The notes under the pieces are model-generated. The model ran no database searches, was not told the DNA's origin, and saw only the letters and a program-made list of their open reading frames with translations. A program made the position numbers and the translations under genes. This document shows, in pieces, positions 1-5,323 of a DNA stretch of 5,323 nucleotides (the first letter of the stretch is position 1; every line of letters begins with the position of its first letter). This DNA comes from Prevotella sp. CAG:617 (GTDB taxonomy: Bacteria > Bacteroidota > Bacteroidia > Bacteroidales > Bacteroidaceae): positions 1,460 through 6,782 of the forward strand of contig FR903609.1 of the NCBI GenBank assembly GCA_000438115.1, given 5' to 3'.

Positions 1-865
1 GCGAGCGGTTCAGGCCTTCGAAGTAAGACGGTAGTACTACTACAACGCCCGAACGGCCCAAATATTGCATCACGTTGTTGGTAGAAGTCAAATATTCGAT
101 GGCTCCGCCCTCAACATCGCGCCGCAACTCCTCCTCATCCACATGGGCGGGATAGGTCTCGTCCAGCATGCCCAACAACTGGCAATGCACGTCGGGGTAC
201 TGCTGGCGCACGATTTTGGCGGCCTCTACGTATTCGCGATAGCCCTTGTCGTAAAGCACGCGGCCAATCATCAGGAAAATCACCGGGCTTCCGCTCTTTT
301 CCTCCACATACGGATAGGCATTGAGGTCTACGCCCTCGCCTCCCTTGAGCAGCCTCAGCTGACCGGCCGTACAGAACTTATGCTCAAGCAGATACTGATA
401 ATTAAACTGATTCAGCACAAAAATGCTCGACACGTACTTAAAGGCGTAGCGGTACATCACGCCCAGCAAACGGCTGAGCATGCCGTCGCCCAAAAGACCG
501 TAACCGAGTCCGGCCACCATGCCCGTGCAGCTGATGCCTGCCATACGGGCGGCAATGCTGCCATACACATTCGGCTTAATGGTATAATGGAAAATATAAT
601 CCGGCCGTTCCTTGCGATAGATGCGATAAAGGTGGGCGCAATATATTAAATCCGTAAAAGGATTACGCGAACAGCGATTCAACCGGACCGGAATATAACG
701 AACGCCCTGCGGGATGTCCACCTTCATGATACTTTCATCGTCCTGCGGGGCCACCAGAATGACCTCATCACCCTGCTGGATAAAGTGTCGAATCACACTG
801 CCGCGGAAATTGACCAAACCCCACAACACATTATCACAAAATAATATTTTTCGCCTTTGCTTCAT
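1..865 (-). CDS. GT-B family 4 glycosyltransferase, C-terminus cut by window edge
   Basis: This probably transfers a sugar from a nucleotide-sugar donor to a lipid-linked repeat unit at the inner face of the cytoplasmic membrane. Only the first 288 residues are visible, against roughly 370-400 usual for the family. The N-terminal Rossmann half contains an early NFRGSV segment (about 19-24), a KPNVYGS motif (97-103) and GLGY (119-122). These are typical of the PglA/CapM/WbpH-like branch of GT4, many of which use N-acetylated sugars. GGEGVDL (175-181) closes the N-terminal half. GRVLYDKG (201-208) opens the donor-binding half, and PSYFEG (279-284) is the start of the E-x7-E region, whose second glutamate lies outside the window. 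The ATG overlaps the TGA of the upstream glycosyltransferase in an ATGA arrangement (862-865), so translation is probably coupled. The fold and family are clear. The exact sugar and linkage cannot be read from the sequence. Confidence 0.93.
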   Translation of the reverse strand, partial: MKQRRKILFCDNVLWGLVNFRGSVIRHFIQQGDEVILVAPQDDESIMKVDIPQGVRYIPVRLNRCSRNPFTDLIYCAHLYRIYRKERPDYIFHYTIKPNVYGSIAARMAGISCTGMVAGLGYGLLGDGMLSRLLGVMYRYAFKYVSSIFVLNQFNYQYLLEHKFCTAGQLRLLKGGEGVDLNAYPYVEEKSGSPVIFLMIGRVLYDKGYREYVEAAKIVRQQYPDVHCQLLGMLDETYPAHVDEEELRRDVEGGAIEYLTSTNNVMQYLGRSGVVVVLPSYFEGLNRS

Positions 866-1962
866 TTCGATTTCCTCAATTGCTCGTACAACGCCAAATG
901 CTTTTCCACAGTTTGATTTATATCGAAAATATAAGCACGATTACGGCAGTATTCCGACATTGTTTTTTGATACTCAAAGTGATTTCGCAAAGTTACAATT
1001 TTTTTTGCTAACTCAGTCGCATTATTAGTTTCAAATAATAAATCCGGATGACTCACCACCTGTGAAAGCCCTTCCACATCGGAAGCCAGCACGGGAACGC
1101 CCCTTGCCATGGCCTCGAGAGCAGAAAGGCCGAAACTCTCCCAAAGTGAAGGCAATACCGCCACGTCAGCAGCATCCAAACAAGCCGCAGCATCAGCACG
1201 GTATCCCAGGAAATGAACCCGCTGCGTCAATCCGAGTTCCTGCACAAGCTGACGGCAATGGTCCATACAGGGCCCCTCGCCGATAAATACGCCATGCACC
1301 TCCGGCGGCAGTTGTGCCAGCGCACGGAGCGTGCATTCCTGATTTTTCTCCGGACGAAACCGGCCTACCTGCATAACCACAAAGGCCTTCTCGGGCAAGT
1401 CGGGCAAGAGCTCATTCCGCAAGCATCTGCCTTGCGTTACCCGCTGCAGATTAACGCCATTTTCTATCGTATATACAGGAATTTTTCCTTTCACACGCTG
1501 CTGCATAAAGGTAGTGGTAGGTTCCGACACGCCGATAATGGCATCATACGCCTTATACATGAGACGGTCGAGCCAAGTTGTCAAGCGGTACTTGCAACGC
1601 ACGTTAAACGTGCTGTGCTCCGTAGTAACGAGCAGCCCGCGAAAACCGGAAATCCATTTGGCCATAGCTCCCCAATATTGTGCGGGGAACAAATGTACAT
1701 GTACCACATCGTATCCATTCATCAGCCGGCTCAAGCGCCAGGCATGGAGCGGACTGTAATTAGACATTGCATGTGACAGCGCCTTGACTTCCACGCCCTG
1801 ACTTTCGAGTTCTTCCCACAGAAAAGTACGCGTTTCCTGCAGCGTCAGTACCGTAACAGAATGGCCGGTCTGTTTCATTCCTACCGCCAGATCAACAGCC
1901 ATTCGTTCAGCGCCTCCCGGAAGCAGCGGATTAATCACATGCAATATTTTCATCACCCTCAT
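862..1962 (-). CDS. GT-B family 4 glycosyltransferase (366 aa)
   Basis: This is a complete cytoplasmic or membrane-associated glycosyltransferase expected to add one sugar to the polysaccharide repeat unit. The N-terminal domain begins with the usual KILHVI strand followed by a GGAER loop (16-20), and has VHVH at 87-90. The C-terminal donor domain shows ENGV (167-170), VGRF-RPEKN (199-207), GEGP (228-231) and PSLWESFGLSALEAMA (261-276). The last gives the E-x7-E pair E265 and E273 that contacts the nucleotide sugar. Length is normal for the family. The start is uncertain by three codons: ATG at 1962 gives MRVMKI, while ATG at 1953 gives the more family-typical MKILHVI, and neither has a good ribosome binding site. 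The stop overlaps the start of the next GT4 by four bases. A 103-base AT-rich spacer separates it from the preceding gene. The donor and acceptor sugars are unknown. Confidence 0.95.
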   Translation of the reverse strand: MRVMKILHVINPLLPGGAERMAVDLAVGMKQTGHSVTVLTLQETRTFLWEELESQGVEVKALSHAMSNYSPLHAWRLSRLMNGYDVVHVHLFPAQYWGAMAKWISGFRGLLVTTEHSTFNVRCKYRLTTWLDRLMYKAYDAIIGVSEPTTTFMQQRVKGKIPVYTIENGVNLQRVTQGRCLRNELLPDLPEKAFVVMQVGRFRPEKNQECTLRALAQLPPEVHGVFIGEGPCMDHCRQLVQELGLTQRVHFLGYRADAAACLDAADVAVLPSLWESFGLSALEAMARGVPVLASDVEGLSQVVSHPDLLFETNNATELAKKIVTLRNHFEYQKTMSEYCRNRAYIFDINQTVEKHLALYEQLRKSK

Positions 1963-2020
1963 TCAGCATTTTTTTCAGTGCATACAAGATATAAACGACG
2001 ACTACGCCCCAATCTTGCAT
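1931..2020 (-). CDS. possible 29-residue small ORF overlapping the GT4 start (doubtful)
   Basis: An ATG at 2020 opens a 29-codon frame that ends with TAA at 1931, inside the first codons of the downstream glycosyltransferase and in a different frame. A purine-rich GGAG lies just upstream (GGAGTAGG directly before the ATG), which stands out in a window where such signals are otherwise rare. The peptide begins MQDWGVVVVYILYALKKML, giving a short hydrophobic stretch followed by a charged tail. It could be a leader peptide that couples translation to the glycosyltransferase, a decayed gene end, or chance. I know of no family for it. A frame of this length can easily occur by chance. Confidence 0.15.
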   Translation of the reverse strand: MQDWGVVVVYILYALKKMLNEGDENIACD

Positions 2021-2065
2021 CCTACTCCAATATTTTTTTCAATATGCTGTCACAGACCTTATCAT

Positions 2066-2638
2066 TCAAGACAATTCTTCCCCCTTAATCCCCAAGGCAT
2101 GTGCCAGCGAATAACCTAAATTCTCCACATAACACCTGCGGTCCTTAAAGGGCTCCATTACAAACAGTGTAACATCCTTCCCGGTCGGTATGGCCGGAAG
2201 TATCTGTTTTCCGTAGCTGTCGAAATCCGGAACAAGCAGAATTTTTTCCACATCCTCCATCGCTCCAAGTGCATTTACCGACTCGACAAAAAAATCAGCC
2301 TTAGTCGTCAGCTCCTCCTCCACCGGATAGGCATTCAGCACAAAGTTTCCAAGCGAATTATGATAGGCCACGTGCTGAAAGGCATAGTCACCTTCCGGTA
2401 TGGCCATATTTTGCAACTTTGAAGTTCCGGCCTCATGCAGCCACGAAACATTGATTTCATGTTCGCCAGGTCTCAGTCCGCCATCAAGCGCCAGACAGGT
2501 GAGCCAGTCACACAGGTCAGCCTGCTGAACGCGACGGCCCAGCATGCGCTCAAAATTTACGATGAAGTCGAACGCTACCGCATCCACATATTCTGCATCA
2601 ATCACTAAGGCGGTCAGCGCTTTTTTTTCGTTTTCCAT
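2066..2638 (-). CDS. DUF6621-like hypothetical protein (190 aa), possibly NYN/PIN-like
   Basis: I recognise this as resembling a Bacteroidales family of about 200 residues that I recall as DUF6621. That name is from memory and its function is not known to me. There is no signal peptide or membrane segment, so it should be cytosolic. Visible landmarks are a hydrophobic strand ending VIDAEYVD (12-19), a FERML helix (29-33), ALDGGLRPGEHEINV (50-64), a KADFF segment (113-117), a strand followed by VPDFDSYGKQIL (136-147), then VTLFVMEP, and a tail with LGYSLAHALGI. The order and spacing of acidic residues (D14/E16, D115, D138/D140) recall NYN/PIN nuclease domains; this is my inference. It has no glycosyltransferase, acetyltransferase or sugar-modifying motifs, although it lies between two glycosyltransferase genes. 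AT-rich spacers on both sides and a possible promoter suggest it may be expressed separately. The ATG at 2638 is preceded by an A/C-rich leader, with no Shine-Dalgarno sequence. Confidence 0.85.
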   Translation of the reverse strand: MENEKKALTALVIDAEYVDAVAFDFIVNFERMLGRRVQQADLCDWLTCLALDGGLRPGEHEINVSWLHEAGTSKLQNMAIPEGDYAFQHVAYHNSLGNFVLNAYPVEEELTTKADFFVESVNALGAMEDVEKILLVPDFDSYGKQILPAIPTGKDVTLFVMEPFKDRRCYVENLGYSLAHALGIKGEELS

Positions 2639-2665
2639 ATTGATGGTTATTGTTTTGTTTGCCTA

Positions 2666-2673
2666 TAAAGTTA
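2666..2673 (-). promoter_or_regulatory. candidate Bacteroidetes -7 promoter element for the DUF6621-like gene
   Basis: On the minus strand this reads TAACTTTA, which matches the Bacteroidetes -7 consensus TAnnTTTG except for the last base. It lies 27 bases before the ATG at 2638. It is followed by an A/C-rich leader of the kind common in Bacteroidetes 5' ends. No TTTG at the usual -33 spacing (about 19-21 bases upstream) is present, so the assignment rests on the -7 match, the leader and the 105-base AT-rich spacer (about 35% GC). Confidence 0.35.
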
Positions 2674-2743
2674 CTGAAAAATTCAAGAATTATCGGAGCT
2701 TGCCGAACAAAAAGGACCTGCGAAATAAACATCAAACAATCGG

Positions 2744-3655
2744 CTACATCATTGGACGGACCAATATCTTAAACAACAGCAGGTACGGACGCGGGCCCAG
2801 CCGGTAGTGTCCGCGCCAGGCATGCCACAGATTTTTCCACCGGCTCTCGCGTGAAAAGTGGAAGAAATCCTCAAAAATAGACCGTGCTTCAGCCGGCAGC
2901 TGAGAGTGGTAAGTTTCGTACAGACTTACGATACCAGCATAATGGCGGGCATCCAACACGGTTTTGCCTTTTTCAAAAAAGTGCTGTGCTCTCTCGGAAA
3001 GCGAGCGGTCAGTGTGACCGGTCACCGTTTCCACATGGCGGCGGTAAAGCATCAGGCGACGGTCCACATAGGTCAGACTACCGCAAGCCAGGGCCATCAG
3101 CGTGATAACGTGGTCGTGCATGGCCACCACGGCCGGCGGCGTTTTACACAAGTCACGCAAAGCCGCATTAAACATGATGGCACAGCCCTGAATGCCGCCA
3201 TTCATGAAAAGGGCCTCCTTCAGATTGCGCGGATGAAACAAGGTAGCGTAGCCTCCTATCTCCGCCGTTTCCGGAGTGTACACGAACGAGTTACTGTACA
3301 CGGCCTGCGGACGGCTGTTGTCCAACGCCTGAATACGCCGGAACATCACATCCAGCTTCTGCTCCAACCACACGTCATCCTGATCACAAAAAATAACGAA
3401 CGGCGCCGTGGAAAACTGTAACAGATACATAAAATGTGGTCCGGCGGCGTGGAAAGTCTTACCGTCACGAATCCAACAAATTCTTTTGTCGGTCGCTGCA
3501 AACTCAGCCAGCAACTGCGTAGTGGCATCGTCGGAACCATCGTCGTGCACCAACAACTGCCAGTCACTGAAGGTCTGGTCCTGCAGAGAATGAATCTGCT
3601 GGGACAAGAAGGCTTCACCCCGAAAGGTGGCCATCAAAATATCTATCTGTGCCAT
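2744..3655 (-). CDS. GT-A family 2 glycosyltransferase (303 aa)
   Basis: This is a GT2 (GT-A fold, inverting) enzyme predicted to add a sugar to the lipid-linked repeat unit in the cytoplasm. It resembles the rhamnosyltransferase-like GT2 proteins of polysaccharide loci. The N-terminus has the strand IDILMATFRGE followed by HDDGSDD (37-43), which binds the nucleotide. FCDQDDVW (89-96) supplies the DxD-type metal-binding site. Further on are GCAIMFN (157-163), MHDHV (179-183), where the aspartate is the likely catalytic base, and YRRHVETVTG (204-213), the family's usual Y-R-x-H-x-x-x-x-x-G region. Length is typical. The C-terminus is basic and aromatic with no clear membrane helix, suggesting peripheral membrane contact. 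Its ATG is four bases after the stop of the EpsG-like gene, so the two are surely co-transcribed. Rhamnose as the donor sugar is only a guess from family resemblance. Confidence 0.95.
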   Translation of the reverse strand: MAQIDILMATFRGEAFLSQQIHSLQDQTFSDWQLLVHDDGSDDATTQLLAEFAATDKRICWIRDGKTFHAAGPHFMYLLQFSTAPFVIFCDQDDVWLEQKLDVMFRRIQALDNSRPQAVYSNSFVYTPETAEIGGYATLFHPRNLKEALFMNGGIQGCAIMFNAALRDLCKTPPAVVAMHDHVITLMALACGSLTYVDRRLMLYRRHVETVTGHTDRSLSERAQHFFEKGKTVLDARHYAGIVSLYETYHSQLPAEARSIFEDFFHFSRESRWKNLWHAWRGHYRLGPRPYLLLFKILVRPMM

Positions 3656-3659
3656 TTTG

Positions 3660-4715
3660 CTAAATCATATTAAGTAGGTGGTTGTTGAAGAGGTCGAAAC
3701 ACAGTGTAAACAGCGCGTAAACCACCACGATGGTACGCCCTATGATAGGCGGCCGGAAGGCATGGACCAGCGTAGCGAACAGCACGATCTCGACGATACC
3801 GTAGAACTCACTGATACGCGAAGCAAACACGGAAAAGCTCGAGAAAAGCAGAAAAGAGCAAAGCGAAAACACATACACCCGAAGCAGGAGGGATACACTA
3901 GGCACTTTCTTTACGATGATGTCGTACTTCCACAACACAAAATAATATACCAGCACGCGCATCAGGAAGGTCAGGCCGAACACATTGAGGTCGTCGGCCA
4001 TGATTCCCATGTCGCGCATTTTCTCATAAATCTCCACCTTCTCCTGAATATAGGGAATGGGGAGTGAAAGTATTGGGTCGATGCCGGCTATCAGCAGCAC
4101 GTACATCAGCGGAATCACGCCCAGCAGCACATAACGCTCACGGCGCCCTACGGGACGGTTGGACAAAAAGACCAGCGGCAGCATCAGCAATGAGGAATAG
4201 TGGAAAAACAAGGCCCCCACAAAACAGCCCATAAATGGCCAACGCCGCTTTTCGGCCAGGAAAAAGATGCCCAACAAGAAAAAGGCTGATGACACGGCCA
4301 CACGAATCTGCGTCATGTCCTGGAAAACAAAATAGTGGCAGGCCCAGATGAGCAGGCCCAGCAATATCTGGCCCGTAAAGCGCTGCAGTACATAAGCACG
4401 CAGCGGTATGCTCAGTAGGGCATAAACGACAAAGAGTCCACGCACATCGCCAAACAGAAAATCCACGACCTTCACAATCAACTTGAATGAGTACTCCACC
4501 GTCGAGCTATCAGCACCATAGGTCGGGTCGTAGTACATCAGCATGTAATTTATTGAATCCTTGTCCACACCCACCGGTCGCAGGGCAGCAATTATACACA
4601 ACAAGGCCACGAACGTCCAATACAGGATTTTCGTGACTTTGTCGTCTGGCGTCTCAAAATAACACAGAAACGCCACGGTCAGTACCACCAGGAATAATGA
4701 AACGATTGTGATCAT
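3660..4715 (-). CDS. EpsG-family membrane protein, probable Wzy-type polysaccharide polymerase (351 aa)
   Basis: This is a polytopic inner-membrane protein with about ten hydrophobic segments, including 2-20, 31-45, 117-131, 138-153, 158-180, 195-212, 246-262, 275-295, 303-320 and 328-342. It shows EpsG-family landmarks: RPVGVDKDSINY (46-57) after the second helix, which matches the R-x4-D-x4-NY pattern; QIRVAVSSAFF (136-146); and HYSSLLMLP (172-180). EpsG-type proteins are thought to join lipid-linked repeat units on the periplasmic face, the job of Wzy, and their place next to a Wzz-type gene supports that here. The ATG at 4715 is preceded by GGGAGG at 4729-4734, thirteen bases away, rather far for a Shine-Dalgarno sequence. 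The stop is four bases from the GT2 start. The family call is strong. Polymerase activity is inferred from the family and the neighbours. Confidence 0.9.
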   Translation of the reverse strand: MITIVSLFLVVLTVAFLCYFETPDDKVTKILYWTFVALLCIIAALRPVGVDKDSINYMLMYYDPTYGADSSTVEYSFKLIVKVVDFLFGDVRGLFVVYALLSIPLRAYVLQRFTGQILLGLLIWACHYFVFQDMTQIRVAVSSAFFLLGIFFLAEKRRWPFMGCFVGALFFHYSSLLMLPLVFLSNRPVGRRERYVLLGVIPLMYVLLIAGIDPILSLPIPYIQEKVEIYEKMRDMGIMADDLNVFGLTFLMRVLVYYFVLWKYDIIVKKVPSVSLLLRVYVFSLCSFLLFSSFSVFASRISEFYGIVEIVLFATLVHAFRPPIIGRTIVVVYALFTLCFDLFNNHLLNMI

Positions 4716-4740
4716 CGGTCAGTCAGGTCCTCCCGCGCGA

Positions 4741-5323
4741 CTATTTTCGGATAATAATGTACACTGTGGTCAGGATGAAGGCCACCACCATAAAGCCCAG
4801 CACGATGAACGTACGGCGCGGGCCGGCCGGCTGAATGGGCACGGTAGCGTTCTGAATGGTCGTAAAAGCCGGGGTGCGCTCCAACACCTTGGCGCGAGCC
4901 AGCTGCACCTGCTGCGAGAGCTGACTATAGACATTGTAAGCCAGCTGCATATCGTTTTCCAGACTAGTCTGCTGGCTGCGGTACGATTGCAGCACCACAT
5001 CCAGGTTAGCATCAGCCGTAGAATTATATTCGCGCTGCTTGCTCATGTAGGTGGCATAAGCATCCTTCTGCAACTTCTGCATACGCTCCAGCTCGGTTTT
5101 AGCCTTCTTGGTACGGTACTCAATGATGAAGTCCTGCAGTTCCTTGCGCACCACGTTGGCCATATTAGCACAAATCAGCGGATCTTGGTCCGTCACCTTT
5201 AAAGTGATGACATCGGTTTTTTCATCTACCACACAGGTAACCTTACCGCTGATGGCCTTGATGAGCAGGGTTTGCGTGCGATTCAATCTAAACGGGTCCA
5301 CGTGCTGACTGGCACGCTCTTCC
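4741..5323 (-). CDS. Wzz-type polysaccharide chain-length determinant, N-terminus cut by window edge
   Basis: This is the C-terminal 193 residues of a polysaccharide co-polymerase that sets the length of polymer made by the Wzy-type enzyme. The frame stays open to the right edge, so the true start and first membrane helix lie beyond 5323. About 170-180 residues are probably missing, based on usual lengths near 360. The visible part has a periplasmic strand region with TLKVTDQDPLICANMAN (about 40-56 of the visible part), a long charged helix likely to form a coiled coil (about 67-150), the proline-rich PIQPAGPRR stretch (about 152-160) typical of Wzz proteins just before the second membrane helix, and a C-terminal helix ending in YIIIRK. 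The sequence style closely matches Bacteroides/Prevotella chain-length proteins. No tyrosine kinase domain is fused at the visible C-terminus. It is probably first of the visible genes in the transcript and lies 25 bases before the EpsG-like gene. Confidence 0.92.
   Translation of the reverse strand, partial: EERASQHVDPFRLNRTQTLLIKAISGKVTCVVDEKTDVITLKVTDQDPLICANMANVVRKELQDFIIEYRTKKAKTELERMQKLQKDAYATYMSKQREYNSTADANLDVVLQSYRSQQTSLENDMQLAYNVYSQLSQQVQLARAKVLERTPAFTTIQNATVPIQPAGPRRTFIVLGFMVVAFILTTVYIIIRK

Noticed and set aside
65..649. Plus-strand open frame of 194 codons.
   Set aside because: It lies wholly antisense to the N-terminal GT4 fragment, which has clear family motifs. The translation is rich in His, Ala and Gln without recognisable domains, as expected for a shadow frame.
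1213..1776. Plus-strand open frame of 187 codons.
   Set aside because: It is antisense to the complete GT4 gene, shows no family motifs, and the GT4 on the other strand is unambiguous.
2028..2046. AT-only hairpin (ATATT, loop, AATAT on the minus strand) after the DUF6621-like gene.
   Set aside because: The stem is five A-T pairs with no GC and no following T-run of the right kind, so it is not a credible terminator.
2858..3421. Plus-strand open frame of 187 codons.
   Set aside because: It is antisense to the GT2 gene, whose HDDGSDD and DQDDVW motifs fix the coding strand.
4708..5202. Plus-strand open frame of 164 codons.
   Set aside because: It is antisense to the Wzz-type gene. The His/Leu/Gln-rich translation is a by-product of the coding strand's codon use.
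1..5323. Possible CRISPR arrays, tRNA genes, insertion sequences or attachment sites.
   Set aside because: I saw no regularly spaced repeats, no tRNA-like cloverleaf, no transposase motifs and no terminal inverted repeats. Apart from the two spacers of about 105 bases, the window is almost fully occupied by the six genes.

Overview
The window looks like part of an exopolysaccharide or capsule biosynthesis locus from a member of the Bacteroidales. A Prevotellaceae-type genome is my best guess. The reasons are the character of the chain-length protein and of the small DUF6621-like protein, the general lack of Shine-Dalgarno sequences, A/C-rich leaders before start codons, and a Bacteroidetes-like TAnnTTT element upstream of one gene. 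The genus assignment is an inference from protein style; no search was run.

All six convincing genes lie on the minus strand, so transcription runs from right to left. In that order they are: the C-terminal part of a Wzz-type chain-length determinant (4741-5323, cut by the right edge); an EpsG-type membrane protein that is probably the repeat-unit polymerase (3660-4715); a GT-A fold family 2 glycosyltransferase (2744-3655); a 190-residue DUF6621-like protein of unknown function (2066-2638); a complete GT-B family 4 glycosyltransferase (862-1962); and the N-terminal 288 residues of a second GT-B family 4 glycosyltransferase (1-865, cut by the left edge). The whole window is gene-dense and has no gene-free stretch over about 105 bases.

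The polysaccharide genes fit a Wzx/Wzy-type pathway. The glycosyltransferases would build an undecaprenyl-linked repeat unit on the cytoplasmic face, the EpsG-like protein would polymerise it, and the Wzz-type protein would set chain length. The initiating sugar-phosphate transferase, flippase and export porin are not in the window. Coupling is tight at EpsG/GT2 (4-base gap) and between the two GT4 genes (ATGA overlap). It is looser at Wzz/EpsG (25 bases).

The odd member is the 190-residue gene. It is not an obvious sugar enzyme. It is separated from both neighbours by AT-rich spacers of about 105 and 103 bases, and the spacer before its start carries a plausible Bacteroidetes promoter element. 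Its sequence has a spacing of acidic residues and strand-like segments that resembles NYN/PIN-type nuclease domains. This is the most interesting lead here, but it is a hypothesis. The spacer after it also holds a 29-codon reading frame that overlaps the start of the next glycosyltransferase. I see no RNA genes, CRISPR arrays, insertion sequences or convincing terminators.
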